Below are positions 1 through 11,068 of a stretch of 64,000 nucleotides of DNA, piece after piece. The notes beneath the pieces were generated by a model, which was given only the letters and a program-made list of their open reading frames with translations, was not told the DNA's origin and ran no database searches. Positions within the stretch are counted from its first letter, which is position 1. The number at the start of each line of letters is the position of its first letter. This stretch comes from Alphaproteobacteria bacterium (GTDB taxonomy: Bacteria > Pseudomonadota > Alphaproteobacteria > Kiloniellales > DSM-21159), in NCBI GenBank assembly GCA_030433005.1, contig JAUILQ010000023.1:1-64000 (forward strand). Reading direction: 5' to 3'. A program made the position numbers and the translations under genes.

Positions 1-262
1 CCCCTCCGGCCAGCCCGGCCTGCTGCGCGGCCCCGACGGCGGCGGCGGCGCGGCCGGCGGCCAGGGCGGCACCGCCGTCGCCCGCCAGACCGGCGTGCTG
101 CCGAGCAGCGGCGACGACGACGAGCTGGAGCAGATGATCGACATCAGCAAGGTCGACGGCCGGGTGCGCGCCTCGTCGCTGCGCAAGATCAGCGAGATCG
201 TCGAGAAGCACCCCGAGGAAGCCGCCGGCATCGTACGCAACTGGCTCTACCAGGAGACCTGA
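1..262 (+). CDS. fliF: Flagellar M-ring protein FliF, C-terminal end (partial)
   Basis: Only the last ~86 codons are present; the gene enters from the left edge and stops with TGA at 260-262. The C-terminal segment IDISKVDGRVRASSLRKISE followed by a conserved EIVEKHPEEAAGIVRNWL-type tail is the FliG-binding end of FliF, preceded by a Gly/Ala-rich linker. FliF forms the MS ring in the inner membrane and its C-terminus docks the FliG N-terminal domain. fliG follows 72 bp downstream on the same strand, the usual alphaproteobacterial order. The identification rests on the tail and on context. Confidence 0.9.
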   Translation, partial: PSGQPGLLRGPDGGGGAAGGQGGTAVARQTGVLPSSGDDDELEQMIDISKVDGRVRASSLRKISEIVEKHPEEAAGIVRNWLYQET

Positions 263-334
263 GCGCTCCCAATGCCGACGACGACCGCGACCCGATAGCG
301 ATCAGACCAACCAGACCCGAGGACGACCGATCCC

Positions 335-1363
335 ATGCCTCCCGCCATGCGCCTCCGCGAGGACTACCGCTCCCTCTCCGGCCCGGAGAAGGCCGCCGTG
401 CTGATGATGGCCGTCGGCGAGGAGAACGCCGCGCGCCTGTTCGGCCTGATGGAGGACGAGGAGATCAAGGAGCTGTCCCAGACGATGGCCAACCTGGGCA
501 CCGTCTCCTCCTCGATCGTCGAGCGGCTGTTCGTCGAGTTCGCCGAGCAGATCTCCTCGACCGGCTCGCTGGTCGGCAACTTCGACTCGACCGAGCGCCT
601 GCTGATGAAGGTCCTCGACAAGGACAAGGTCGAGGCGATCATGGAGGACATCCGCGGCCCGGCCGGCCGCACGATGTGGGACAAGCTGGGCAACGTCAAC
701 GAGACGGTCCTGGCCAACTACCTGAAGAACGAGTACCCGCAGACCGTCGCGGTCGTGCTGTCCAAGATCAAGGCCGAGCACGCCTCGCGCGTGCTCGCCA
801 TCCTGCCCGAGCCCTTCGCGCTCGAGGTCGTCATGCGCATGCTGCGCATGGAGGCGGTGCAGAAGGAGGTGCTCGACGACGTCGAGCGCACGCTGCGCAA
901 CGAGTTCATGAGCAACCTGGCGCGCACCAACCGGCGCGACAGCCACGAGATGATGGCCGAGATCTTCAACTGTCTCGACCGCAACATGGAGAGCCGCTTC
1001 CTGACCGCCCTCGAGGAGCGCAACCGCGAGTCGGCCGAGCGCATCCGCGCGCTGATGTTCACCTTCGAGGACCTCAACAAGCTCGACTCCGGCGGCATCC
1101 AGACGCTGCTCCGCTCGGTCGAGAAGGACAAGCTGGGCATCGCCCTCAAGGGCGCCTCCGAGGGCCTGCGCGAGACCTTCTTCTCCAACATGTCCGAGCG
1201 CGCCGCGAAGATCATGAAGGAGGACATGGCCTCGCTCGGCCCGGTGCGCCTGCGCGACGTCGACGAGGCTCAGCTGGTCATCGTCCAGCTCGCCAAGGAC
1301 CTCGCCGCCAAGGGCGAGATCGTCATCTCCGACAACAAGGGGGACGACGAGCTGGTCTATTGA
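335..1363 (+). CDS. fliG: Flagellar motor switch protein FliG
   Basis: A 342-residue protein, the normal FliG length. The N-terminal part (about 12-110, [19 protein letters not shown]) binds FliF. The middle domain includes a [12 protein letters not shown] segment (about 135-146) that matches the conserved EHPQTIA-type motif. The C-terminal domain carries the charged torque helix ([12 protein letters not shown], then [14 protein letters not shown]). It is the rotor protein that contacts the stator and forms the upper C-ring. It lies between fliF and fliH in a same-strand cluster. The ATG at 335 is the start that gives a full N-terminus. Confidence 0.97.
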   Translation: MPPAMRLREDYRSLSGPEKAAVLMMAVGEENAARLFGLMEDEEIKELSQTMANLGTVSSSIVERLFVEFAEQISSTGSLVGNFDSTERLLMKVLDKDKVEAIMEDIRGPAGRTMWDKLGNVNETVLANYLKNEYPQTVAVVLSKIKAEHASRVLAILPEPFALEVVMRMLRMEAVQKEVLDDVERTLRNEFMSNLARTNRRDSHEMMAEIFNCLDRNMESRFLTALEERNRESAERIRALMFTFEDLNKLDSGGIQTLLRSVEKDKLGIALKGASEGLRETFFSNMSERAAKIMKEDMASLGPVRLRDVDEAQLVIVQLAKDLAAKGEIVISDNKGDDELVY

Positions 1364-1394
1364 CCGGCCTGTCGTGCAGCCGCGCCGCATCGCC

Positions 1395-2126
1395 ATGAGC
1401 AGCACCCGCAAGTTCCTCTTCGACACCTCCTTCGACCCGGACGTCCGGCCGCCAGAGCCGAAGCAGCCGGAGCCGGAGGTCGTCGCCGAGCCGGAGCCCG
1501 AGCTGCCCAGCTTCTCCGAGGAGGAGCTGGAGGCGGCACGCGAGGCGGCCTTCCGGGAGGGCCTCGAGCAGGGCCACGCCCAGGGCCTGGCCGAGGCGCG
1601 GCAGGCCGCCGAGGCGGCCAGCGCCCAGGCGCTGACCTTGCTGGCCGAGCGGGTCAAGCTGTCGCTGCAGAAGCTCGACGCCCAGCGCGACGCCGCCATG
1701 GTCGAGGTGCTGGAGAGCGCCATGGCGGTCGTGCGCAAGCTGTTCCCGGCGCTCAGCGCGCGCGACGGCCTGACCGAGATCGAGGGCCTGGTGCGCAGCT
1801 GCCTGGAGCGCCTTCACGAGGAGCCGCGGGTCGTCCTGCGCGCGCCCGACGAGCTGCTCGACACGCTGCGCGGCCGCCTGGACGAGCTGAAGCTGGAGGC
1901 GGCCTTCGAGGGCCGCATGGTGCTGCTGGCCGACGACACGCTCGGTCCCGGCGACGCCCGCATCGAGTGGGCCGACGGCGGGGCGGAGCGCAACGGCCGG
2001 CGCCTGTGGGCCGAGATCGACGAGATCCTGGCCCACGCCGTCGCCGCCTCCGGCGCCGCCGCCGCGACGGCGGCGCCCGCGACCCCTAGCGAGTCGGCCG
2101 AGCGGCCGACCCAACCGGTTTCCTGA
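1395..2126 (+). CDS. fliH: Flagellar assembly protein FliH (FlbE-like)
   Basis: About 243 residues starting at MSSTRKFLFDTSFD. An in-frame GTG at 1374 would add seven residues without conservation, so the ATG at 1395 is preferred. The protein has a Pro/Glu-rich N-terminus, a central region with the FliH-type GxxxG-like pattern EGLEQGHAQGLAEARQAAEA, and a C-terminal domain that would bind FliI and FliN. FliH regulates the FliI export ATPase and links it to the C-ring. The Ala/Pro-rich tail is unremarkable for the family. Identity is supported by position between fliG and fliN. Confidence 0.9.
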   Translation: MSSTRKFLFDTSFDPDVRPPEPKQPEPEVVAEPEPELPSFSEEELEAAREAAFREGLEQGHAQGLAEARQAAEAASAQALTLLAERVKLSLQKLDAQRDAAMVEVLESAMAVVRKLFPALSARDGLTEIEGLVRSCLERLHEEPRVVLRAPDELLDTLRGRLDELKLEAAFEGRMVLLADDTLGPGDARIEWADGGAERNGRRLWAEIDEILAHAVAASGAAAATAAPATPSESAERPTQPVS

Positions 2127-2137
2127 GGAGACAACCC

Positions 2138-2488
2138 ATGGCCGGAAACGAGAACCTCGACCTGACCGACCTCGAGGAGATGGACACGCCCCCGCCCGAC
2201 CAGGCCCCCGAGGAAGACCGCCTGCCGCCGCCGAGCAACGCCAAGGAGCTGGAGGCGGTCTACGACATTCCCGTGCAGGTCTCGGCCGTGCTCGGCAAGT
2301 CGACCATGCAGGTCAGCCAGCTGCTCAAGCTGGGCCGCGGCGCCGTCGTCGAGCTCGACCGCAAGGTCGGCGAGGCGATCGACATCTACGTCAACAACCG
2401 TCTGGTCGCCCGCGGCGAGGTCGTGGTCGTCGAGGACCGCCTCGGCGTGACCATGACGGAAATCATCAAGATGGACCGCAGCAGCTGA
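2138..2488 (+). CDS. fliN: Flagellar motor switch protein FliN
   Basis: A 116-residue protein with an acidic N-terminal tail and a SpoA/FliN domain (about 42-113). The domain includes DIPVQVSAVLGKSTMQVSQL, the LGRGAVVELDRKVGEAIDIYVNN core and RGEVVVVEDRLGVTMTEII. It forms the base of the C-ring and the FliH docking site. It sits 11 bp after fliH, preceded by CTGAGGAG, so it is translated from a strong ribosome binding site. The length is typical for an alphaproteobacterial FliN. Confidence 0.97.
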   Translation: MAGNENLDLTDLEEMDTPPPDQAPEEDRLPPPSNAKELEAVYDIPVQVSAVLGKSTMQVSQLLKLGRGAVVELDRKVGEAIDIYVNNRLVARGEVVVVEDRLGVTMTEIIKMDRSS

Positions 2489-2540
2489 GCGGCCGCGAGG
2501 CCGCCGGCCGCCGCCGGATCACAGGAAAGCAGGACGCCCC

Positions 2541-3386
2541 ATGGCCGACCTAGCCAGCCAGAGGCCCGCCGCGGCCGCCGCCCGCCCGCCGATCGCGGCG
2601 GTGCGCCCGGCCGCGCGCCTGGACTTCGCCACCCTGGGCGGCGTGGTCGGCGCGTTCGCGCTGATCGGCGCGGCGATCCTGCTGGGCGGGCGGCCCGGCG
2701 CCTTCGTCGACGTGCCGGCCGTGCTGATCGTGCTCGGCGGCACCGCGATGGTCACCGCGATCTCCTACTCCTTCGGCGAGATGCTGCGCTCGGCCGGCAT
2801 CGTCATGCGCGCCCTGGTCTACCAGCGCGAGGATCCCTCGCAGACCGCCCTGAACATGATCGCCCTGGCCGACCGGGCGCGCCAGCGCGGCTCGCTCGAC
2901 CTGCAGAACGTCCTGGAGCAGCTGCGCGGCGACCGCTTTCTCTACAAGGCCGTGCAGCTGATCGTCGACGGCACGCCGGGCGAGGAGATCGAGCGGATCC
3001 TGCACCGCGAGGTCGAGTCGACCCAGCAGCGCCATCAGCGCTCGGCCGGCATCCTGCGCCGAGCCGGAGAGGTCGCCCCGGCGATGGGCCTGATCGGCAC
3101 GCTGGTCGGCCTGGTGCAGATGCTCGGCAACCTGCAGGACCCCTCGGCGATCGGGCCGGCCATGGCGGTGGCGCTGCTGACCACCTTCTACGGCGCGATC
3201 CTGGCGAACATGGTCTTCCTACCGCTGGCCAACAAGCTGGACCGCAACTCCGGCCTGGAGACCCAGGTCAAGCAGCTGGTCTCGCTCGGCGCCGCCTCGA
3301 TCGGCCGCCAGGAGAACCCACGCCGGCTGGAGACGCTGCTGAACACCATCTTGGCCCCGGAACACCGGGTCCGCTACTTCGACTGA
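2541..3386 (+). CDS. motA: Flagellar motor stator protein, MotA family
   Basis: A 281-residue MotA/TolQ/ExbB-family protein. Hydrophobic segments lie near residues 30-50 and 58-80 (GGVVGAFALIGAAILLGG; DVPAVLIVLGGTAMVTAISY). After a cytoplasmic loop come two more (APAMGLIGTLVGLVQMLG; AVALLTTFYGAILANMVFLPLANKL). The MGLIGTLVGLVQML and TTFYGAILAN motifs are the MotA/PomA signature around the stator channel. It should pair with MotB to conduct ions and drive FliG. No motB is visible next to it, so the partner is elsewhere. The ExbB/TolQ alternative is less likely given the flagellar context. Confidence 0.85.
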   Translation: MADLASQRPAAAAARPPIAAVRPAARLDFATLGGVVGAFALIGAAILLGGRPGAFVDVPAVLIVLGGTAMVTAISYSFGEMLRSAGIVMRALVYQREDPSQTALNMIALADRARQRGSLDLQNVLEQLRGDRFLYKAVQLIVDGTPGEEIERILHREVESTQQRHQRSAGILRRAGEVAPAMGLIGTLVGLVQMLGNLQDPSAIGPAMAVALLTTFYGAILANMVFLPLANKLDRNSGLETQVKQLVSLGAASIGRQENPRRLETLLNTILAPEHRVRYFD

Positions 3387-3458
3387 CCGGCCAGCCGACA
3401 GCCCAGCTGCCGGCAGCCCAACCGAACGTGACGCGTTTAAGGAAATGGAGCTAGTTCG

Positions 3459-4895
<1,437 letters not shown>

Positions 4896-4974
4896 TCCGG
4901 CCGCCTCCAGGACCCCCCGGGCCGCTGCCGCGGCCCCCTTGCACGGCCCTCTCGGGTAGAAAGCGAAAGCAGGA

Positions 4975-7125
4975 ATGTCGGATCAGGCAGGCGACGGCGG
5001 GCGCTCGAACCAGGTGAGCCTGCCGTTCGGCAGCGGCTCCCTGGCCGGCGGCACGGCCTTCGCCCAGAAGCTCGGCCGGACGCTGCGCAACGGCGACGTC
5101 GCGCTGGCGCTCGGCGTCGTCATGATCCTGGTCGTGCTGATCCTGCCGATGCCGAGCTGGCTGCTCGACATCTCGCTGGCGATCTCGATGACCCTGTCGG
5201 TGCTGGTGCTGATGACCGTGCTGTTCATCAGCCGCGCGCTCGACTTCTCGTCGTTCCCGACGGTGCTGCTGATCGCGACGATGCTGCGGCTGTCGCTCAA
5301 CCTGGCCTCGACCCGCCTGATCCTGGCCAACGGCCACGAGGGCCCGGCCGCCGCCGGCCACGTCATCGAGGCCTTCGGCAACTTCGTGATGGGCGGCAAC
5401 TTCGTCATCGGCATCATCGTCTTCGCGATCCTGGTGCTGGTGAACTTCATCGTCATCACCAAGGGCTCGGGCCGCATCGCCGAGGTCTCGGCGCGCTTCA
5501 GCCTGGACGCCATGCCCGGCAAGCAGATGGCGATCGACGCCGACCTGTCCTCGGGGCTGATCAACGAGGACCAGGCCCGCCAGCGCCGCAAGGAGCTGGA
5601 GGAGGAGAGCAACTTCTACGGCGCCATGGACGGTGCCGCGAAGTTCGTGCGCGGCGACGCCATCGCCGGCCTGCTGATCACCTTCATCAACGTCATCGGC
5701 GGCATGATCATCGGCGTCGCGCAGATGGGCATGGCCTTCTCCGAGGCGGCGCAGACCTACACCCTGCTGACCGTCGGCGACGGCCTGGTCTCGCAGATCC
5801 CGGCGCTGATCGTCTCGACCGGCGCCGGCCTTCTTGTGTCCAAGGCGGCGACCACCGGATCGGCCGACAAGGCGCTGTTCGGCCAGCTCGGCGCCTACCC
5901 CAAGGCGCTCGGCCTGTCGTCCTTCCTGATGCTGGCGCTGGCGCTGCTGCCGGGCATCCCTTTCCTGCCCTTCGTGCTGCTCTCGGCGGTGTCCGGCGTC
6001 GCCGCCTTCTTCATCGACAGGAAGCGCACCGCCGCGGCCGCCTTCGAGGCCGACGCCGCGGCCCAGGCCGAGGCCGACGCGCCGGTCGCCGAGGAGCCGA
6101 TCTCGACCCACCTGCAGATCGACTACATCCGCCTGGAGCTCGGCTACGGCCTGCTCTCGCTGCTCGGCGAGCAGACCGGCCCGAAGCTGACCGAGCAGAT
6201 CAAGTCGCTGCGCCGCCAGCTGGCCCAGGAGATGGGCTTCGTGCTGCCCAGCGTGCGCATCCAGGACAACCTGCAGCTGGCGCCCAACGCCTACGTCATC
6301 CGGGTCAAGGAGATCGCCGCCGGCGAGGGCGAGCTCCGGCCCAACATGCTGCTGGTCATGGACCCGCGCGGCGAGCCGATGACCCTGCCGGGCGAGGAGA
6401 CCACCGAGCCGACCTTCGGCCTGCCGGCGCTCTGGGTCGACTCGGGCGCCAAGGAAGAGGCGCTGTTCCGCGGCTACACCGTGGTCGACCCGCAGACCGT
6501 GATCACCACCCACCTGACCGAGGTGGTCAAGGAGAACACCGCCGAGCTGCTGTCCTACGCCGAGACCCAGAAGCTGCTCGACGAGCTCGACGCCGAGCAC
6601 CAGAAGCTGATCGGCGACATGATCCCCAACCAGATCGCCGTCGGCGGCATCCAGCGCGTGCTGCAGAACCTGCTGGCCGAGCGCATCTCGATCCGCGACC
6701 TGCCGACCGTGCTCGAGGGCATCTCCGAGGCCTGCGGCTACACCCGCAACCTGACCGCGATCACCGAGCACGTGCGCGCGCGCCTCGCCCGCCAGATCTC
6801 CAATGCCGTGGTCGACCACGAGGGCGTGATCCCGCTGGTCACGCTGTCGCCGGCCTGGGAGCAGACCTTCGCCGACTCGCTGGTCGGCGAGGGCGAGGAG
6901 CGCCAGGTCTCGATGGCGCCGACCAAGCTGCAGGAGTTCATCGGCCAGATCCGCCAGGTCTTCGAGCGCCAGGCCATGATGGGCGTCGCCCCGGCGCTGC
7001 TGACCAGCCCGCGCATCCGGCCCTATGTCCGCTCGATCGTCGAGCGCTTCCGCCCGGCGACGCCGGTGCTCTCGCAGAACGAGATCCACCCCAAGGCGCG
7101 CATCCGCACGGTGGGGCAGATCTGA
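4975..7125 (+). CDS. flhA: Flagellar export gate protein FlhA
   Basis: A 716-residue protein, close to the usual ~700. The N-terminal half carries about eight membrane segments, beginning with ALALGVVMILVVLILPMPSW. It contains the FHIPEP signature region (DFSSFPTVLLIATMLRLSLN, ISRALDF) and a conserved cytoplasmic loop (SARFSLDAMPGKQMAIDADL). The C-terminal ~350 residues form the cytoplasmic chaperone-docking domain. It is the inner-membrane gate of the flagellar type III export apparatus. GAAAGCAGGA precedes the ATG. flhF follows 46 bp downstream. Confidence 0.98.
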   Translation: MSDQAGDGGRSNQVSLPFGSGSLAGGTAFAQKLGRTLRNGDVALALGVVMILVVLILPMPSWLLDISLAISMTLSVLVLMTVLFISRALDFSSFPTVLLIATMLRLSLNLASTRLILANGHEGPAAAGHVIEAFGNFVMGGNFVIGIIVFAILVLVNFIVITKGSGRIAEVSARFSLDAMPGKQMAIDADLSSGLINEDQARQRRKELEEESNFYGAMDGAAKFVRGDAIAGLLITFINVIGGMIIGVAQMGMAFSEAAQTYTLLTVGDGLVSQIPALIVSTGAGLLVSKAATTGSADKALFGQLGAYPKALGLSSFLMLALALLPGIPFLPFVLLSAVSGVAAFFIDRKRTAAAAFEADAAAQAEADAPVAEEPISTHLQIDYIRLELGYGLLSLLGEQTGPKLTEQIKSLRRQLAQEMGFVLPSVRIQDNLQLAPNAYVIRVKEIAAGEGELRPNMLLVMDPRGEPMTLPGEETTEPTFGLPALWVDSGAKEEALFRGYTVVDPQTVITTHLTEVVKENTAELLSYAETQKLLDELDAEHQKLIGDMIPNQIAVGGIQRVLQNLLAERISIRDLPTVLEGISEACGYTRNLTAITEHVRARLARQISNAVVDHEGVIPLVTLSPAWEQTFADSLVGEGEERQVSMAPTKLQEFIGQIRQVFERQAMMGVAPALLTSPRIRPYVRSIVERFRPATPVLSQNEIHPKARIRTVGQI

Positions 7126-7171
7126 TGAGCGCCCGCCCGATCACCCGGTCTGGTAACGTGGAGGCGCCGCC

Positions 7172-8152
7172 ATGCGGCTGAGATCCTTCACCGCTTCCAG
7201 CCTGCCCGACGCCATGGAGCTGGTGCGCCGCCAGCTCGGCGACGACGCGGTGATCCTCTCGACCCAGGACCTGGGCGAGCGCGGCGTGCGGGTCACCGCC
7301 GGCCTCGACGACGATCCCGACGACGATTTCGGCCAGGACGAGGGCGCGGCGCTGGCCGCGGTCGAGGAGCTCAGCGAGGTCTTCGACTATCACCGCGTGC
7401 CGCCGGGCCTGGTCGACCGCCTGCTGACCGCCGCCTCCGGCCTGACCGCCCAGGGCCCGCAGCTGATGCTCGCCGGCGCGCTCGACAGCGTCGTGCAGTT
7501 CGCGCCGCCGCCGCTGCCGAGCGGCACCGGCGACCTGCGCGCCCCGATCCTGCTGGTCGGTCCCTCGGGCGCCGGCAAGACGACGACGGCGGCCAAGCTC
7601 TGCGCCCGCGCCCGCCTCGCCAACCGGCCGGCGACGCTGATCACCATGGACACGGTCAGCGCCGGCGCGCGCGAGCAGGCCCAGGCCTTCGCCAAGGCGC
7701 TCGGCGTGCCGCTGCGCGAGGCCCCGGACGCCGAGCGGCTCGGCCAGGTGCTCGGCGACTGCCCGAGCGACCATCTGATCGTCATCGACACCGTCGGGGT
7801 CAATCCCTACGACGCCGAGGACTGCCGGCCGCTGCGCCTGGCCGCCAGGGTCGCGCGCGCCGAGCCGCTGCTGGTGCTGCCGGCCGGCGGCGACGCCTTC
7901 GAGTCGGCCGAGGTCGCCCTCGCCTTCCAGGAGCTCGGCGCGCGCGGCCTGATCGCCACCCGCCTCGACGCCGCGCGGCGCATCGGCGGCCTGCTCGCCG
8001 CCGCGCACGCCACCGGACTGCCGCTGGTCGGCGCGGGCCTCGGCCCCTCGATCGGCAGCGGCCTCGCAAATCTCAACCCGATCGCCCTGGCCCGGCTGCT
8101 GATGCCGGAAAGCGCCGCGGGCGACCTTCTTGCCACGGGAACCCGTTCATGA
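7172..8152 (+). CDS. flhF: Flagellar biosynthesis GTPase FlhF
   Basis: A 326-residue SRP-type GTPase. The N-terminal B-like region begins MRLRSFTASSLPDAMELVRR. The G domain has the P-loop GPSGAGKTTTAAKL (about 131-144), a DTVSAGAREQ G2-type motif and the IDTVG element at G3. FlhF sets the position and number of polar flagella, together with FlhG. A GTGGAGG ribosome binding site precedes the ATG. The last codons overlap the flhG start (8149-8152, ATGA), so the pair is translationally coupled. It is shorter than FlhF proteins with long acidic B domains, as is common in alphaproteobacteria. Confidence 0.93.
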   Translation: MRLRSFTASSLPDAMELVRRQLGDDAVILSTQDLGERGVRVTAGLDDDPDDDFGQDEGAALAAVEELSEVFDYHRVPPGLVDRLLTAASGLTAQGPQLMLAGALDSVVQFAPPPLPSGTGDLRAPILLVGPSGAGKTTTAAKLCARARLANRPATLITMDTVSAGAREQAQAFAKALGVPLREAPDAERLGQVLGDCPSDHLIVIDTVGVNPYDAEDCRPLRLAARVARAEPLLVLPAGGDAFESAEVALAFQELGARGLIATRLDAARRIGGLLAAAHATGLPLVGAGLGPSIGSGLANLNPIALARLLMPESAAGDLLATGTRS

Positions 8153-8973
8153 CCCAGGCGTCGATGACCCGGCCAGGCCTCGCAGAGCTGGCGCGCGGCC
8201 CCAGCCAGAAGCCCGGCCCGTTGCCCTCGGCGCCGCAGCTCCTGGCCGTCGCCTCGGGCAAGGGCGGCGTCGGCAAGACCTGGCTGTCGATCACCCTGAG
8301 CCACGCCATGGCGCGCGCCGGCCGCCGGGTCCTGCTGTTCGACGGCGACCTCGGTCTCGCCAACGTCGACGTCCAGCTCGGCCTGGCCGCGGAGCGCGAC
8401 ATCGCCGGCGTGCTGTCCGGCCGCTACAGCCTCGCCGAGGCGGCGGTCGACTTCCCCGAGGGCGGCTTCCAGATCGTCGCCGGCCGCTCCGGCACCGGCA
8501 GCCTCGCCGCGATCCCCTCGGAGCGGCTGCGCGGCGTCGCCGGCCAGCTGCTCAGGCTCGCGCCGAGCTACGACCGCGTGCTGCTCGACCTCGGCGCCGG
8601 CATCGAGAAGACCGTGCGCCAGATCGCCGGCCTCGCCGGCACCTGCCTGGTCGTGACCAACGACGAGCCGACGGCGCTGACCGACGCCTACGCCTTCATC
8701 AAGCTGTCGGTGCTGCAGAACCGCGAAGCCGACCTGCGCGTCGTGGTCAACCAGGCGGCCAGCGCCGGCGAAGGCGAGCGCACCTACAACACCCTGCGCA
8801 AGGCCTGCGAGACCTTCCTCAAGGTGACGCCGCCGCTGGCCGGCGTGATCCGGCGCGACCCGCGGGTCAAGGAGTCGATCCGCAGCCAGACCCCGCTGCT
8901 GCTGCGCCACCCGACCACGCAGGCCGCGGTCGACGTCGAGCGGCTGGCCCAGGGACTGCTGCGGAGCGACTGA
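8149..8973 (+). CDS. flhG: Flagellar number regulator FlhG (MinD/ParA-like ATPase)
   Basis: A 274-residue MinD-like ATPase. The deviant Walker A SGKGGVGKTWLSIT lies near residue 38, the switch I-like DGDLGLANVDVQLG near 66, and LLDLGAGIEK supplies the Walker B region. FlhG (FleN, YlxH) antagonises FlhF and limits the number of flagella. It overlaps flhF by ATGA. Its stop TGA overlaps the next ATG (8971-8975, TGATG), so three genes are tightly coupled. The ATG at 8149 is used because of that overlap; a second ATG at 8164 is possible. Confidence 0.92.
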   Translation: MTQASMTRPGLAELARGPSQKPGPLPSAPQLLAVASGKGGVGKTWLSITLSHAMARAGRRVLLFDGDLGLANVDVQLGLAAERDIAGVLSGRYSLAEAAVDFPEGGFQIVAGRSGTGSLAAIPSERLRGVAGQLLRLAPSYDRVLLDLGAGIEKTVRQIAGLAGTCLVVTNDEPTALTDAYAFIKLSVLQNREADLRVVVNQAASAGEGERTYNTLRKACETFLKVTPPLAGVIRRDPRVKESIRSQTPLLLRHPTTQAAVDVERLAQGLLRSD

Positions 8974-10418
8974 TGAGCGACGTCGGCGCCCCGCAGCGGC
9001 TGTTCGCCGGCGCCCAGGGCGCCGCGGCGACCGGCGGCAGCGGCCGCGTCGTCAATCCGCCCTCGGCGCTGCTCCAGCTCGGCGGCGAGGCGGTCGCCGG
9101 CACGGTCGCCGGCCGCAATGCCCAGGGCCAGCTGCTGATCCGCGCCGACCTCGGCCAGGGACCGCAGCTGCTGGCGGTCGCGACCGCCGCACGCCTGGCG
9201 ACCGGCACCGCCGTCACGATGACCTTCCGGCCGCACGTCTCGGGGCTGTTCGTCACCGTCGTGCCGCGCCACGCCCTCGACGGCGGCAAGGCCGCCCCGG
9301 CCGCGTCCGGCCGACCGGCGGCCGGTCCGGCCGGTCCCGCTGCGCCGGGGGCCCAGGGACCGGCGCCGCCGCCCGCCGCCGGGGGCGCCCAGACGCCCTC
9401 CGCGGGCGGTGCGTCGGGAAGCGGCCGCAGCGCCCCCGCCGTGCTCGACGGCGGCCTGCCGCAGCCGGGCGTCGTTGCCGGCCAGGATGCCCGGGGCCGC
9501 CTGCTGCTGCGCGGCGGCTTCGGGCAGGCGACCCTCGACAGCCCGACGCCGCTGCCCCCCGGCACCCGCATCCTGCTGCAGGCCTCGAACGTCCCCCCCG
9601 CCGAAGGCGCCGGCGCCGGCGGCCTCACCGGCAAGCTCTACGCCGAGCCGCGCGGGCCGGCCGAGCATCTCGGTACGCTGCGCCTGCTGGCCTCCGGCCC
9701 GCTGACGCTCGCCGCGCCCGCCGCCGCCGCGCCGTCCGGCGCCGCGGGCCAGCCGGCCTCGCTGGCCCGCGTCTGGCCGACCCTGACGGCGCTCGCCGAG
9801 GCCTTCGCCGGCCCGGCGTCCGCAGACCGCCCCCCCGCCGTCCAGGCCGCCGCCGGCTTCCCGCCGACCGTCGGGCCGCGGCTCGCGCTGGGACTCTACG
9901 CCTTCGTGCAGGCGATCGAGGGCGCCGGCCTGCTTGCCTGGCTCGGCGAGCCGGCCCGCGCCGCCCTGGCCGCCCATCCGGGCCTGGCCGCCGGCCGGCT
10001 CGGCGAGGCCGACGACGAGCTGCGCTGGCTGGCCCGCGACCCGCCCGGGGACTGGCGCCTGCTGCTGGTGCCGCTGGTCGGCCAGGGACCGGTCGAGGCC
10101 CTGCGCTTCTTCATGAAGAAGCGGCCGCCGGCCGACCCGGACGGGCCCGCCGCCCCGACCCACTTCCTCTGCGACCTGGCGCTCAGCCGACTCGGCGCGC
10201 TGCAGATCGAGGGGCTGCTCCGCGAGGCGCGCTTCGACCTGGTGCTGCGCAGCCGCCGGCCGCTCGAGGGCGCCCTGCAGGACGAGCTGACCGGGATCTT
10301 CGTCGCGGCCAGCGAGGCCGGCGGCCTGTCCGGTGCCCTGCGCTTCCAGGACGGCCCCGACTGGCAGCCGCTGCCGGTGCCGCACCCGGCCGGCCGCCAC
10401 GAAGGCCTCGACGTCTGA
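8973..10418 (+). CDS. FliK-like flagellar hook-length control candidate
   Basis: About 481 residues, very rich in Ala, Pro and Gly through the first two thirds. Two repeated N-terminal blocks are visible: VAGRNAQGQLLIRADLGQGP and VAGQDARGRLLLRGGFGQA, each followed by a PGT/ATGT-type element. The compact C-terminal part (about 385-470; LALSRLGALQIEGLLREARF then a basic/acidic segment) has the layout of a FliK hook-length domain, a weak match by eye. It is translationally coupled to flhG, supporting a flagellar role. FliK function is inferred; a profile search with the Flg_hook domain would decide. Confidence 0.55.
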   Translation: MSDVGAPQRLFAGAQGAAATGGSGRVVNPPSALLQLGGEAVAGTVAGRNAQGQLLIRADLGQGPQLLAVATAARLATGTAVTMTFRPHVSGLFVTVVPRHALDGGKAAPAASGRPAAGPAGPAAPGAQGPAPPPAAGGAQTPSAGGASGSGRSAPAVLDGGLPQPGVVAGQDARGRLLLRGGFGQATLDSPTPLPPGTRILLQASNVPPAEGAGAGGLTGKLYAEPRGPAEHLGTLRLLASGPLTLAAPAAAAPSGAAGQPASLARVWPTLTALAEAFAGPASADRPPAVQAAAGFPPTVGPRLALGLYAFVQAIEGAGLLAWLGEPARAALAAHPGLAAGRLGEADDELRWLARDPPGDWRLLLVPLVGQGPVEALRFFMKKRPPADPDGPAAPTHFLCDLALSRLGALQIEGLLREARFDLVLRSRRPLEGALQDELTGIFVAASEAGGLSGALRFQDGPDWQPLPVPHPAGRHEGLDV

Positions 10419-10519
10419 GCGCCGGTGGCGACGGCGCGCCGGCGATTGCCTCTCGAAGCGGCGGGAATACCCCTCTAGGATCGCAGGCCCAGTAGCCAAG
10501 CCTGCCGCGAGCCGCCACC

Positions 10520-11068
10520 ATGACCGATACCGGCCTTGCCCCGAGACGGGTCCCCCAGCCCTCGACCGCCGAGTCGCCGAGGCGCTGCCCCGAGGGCCGG
10601 CTGTCGCGCTCGACGCGCCCGGCGCACGGCCGCCAGGTGCTCGATCTCGCCTGCTACGTCCCCTACTTCCTGGCGGCGGTGAACAACGCCCTGTCGCGCG
10701 GCGCCTCGCAGACCTATCTCGCGAACTTCGGCGTCGGCATCGTCGAGTGGCGCGTCGTCTCGATGCTGGCCATCGAGCCCGGCATCGCCGCGGCGCGGAT
10801 CTGCGAGGTCATCGCCCTCGACAAGGCGGCGACCAGCCGTGCCCTGCAGCAGCTGCGCCAGTCCGGCTACGTCAGCTTCGAGACGCCCGGCAGCGACCCG
10901 CGGCGCAAGCTCTGGTGGCTGAACGAGCGCGGCTACGACCTGCACGACCGCATCCTGGCCCAGGCCCTGGAGCGCGAGAAGCGCCTGATCGAGGGCGTCG
11001 ATCCCGAGGACCTCGAGGCTTTCCTGCGGGTCATGCGGACCATGCGGAAGAACGTGGACCGGCTGTGA
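10520..11068 (+). CDS. MarR-family transcriptional regulator
   Basis: A 182-residue protein with a winged-helix MarR domain from about residue 45. The recognition part IALDKAATSRALQQLRQSGY and the wing SDPRRKLWWLNERGYDL are clear. The first ~35 residues are a basic, low-complexity extension. The ligand and target genes cannot be told. The stop codon overlaps the GTG start of the next gene (11065), so the two are probably co-transcribed. It is not an obvious part of the flagellar cluster despite its location. Confidence 0.85.
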   Translation: MTDTGLAPRRVPQPSTAESPRRCPEGRLSRSTRPAHGRQVLDLACYVPYFLAAVNNALSRGASQTYLANFGVGIVEWRVVSMLAIEPGIAAARICEVIALDKAATSRALQQLRQSGYVSFETPGSDPRRKLWWLNERGYDLHDRILAQALEREKRLIEGVDPEDLEAFLRVMRTMRKNVDRL

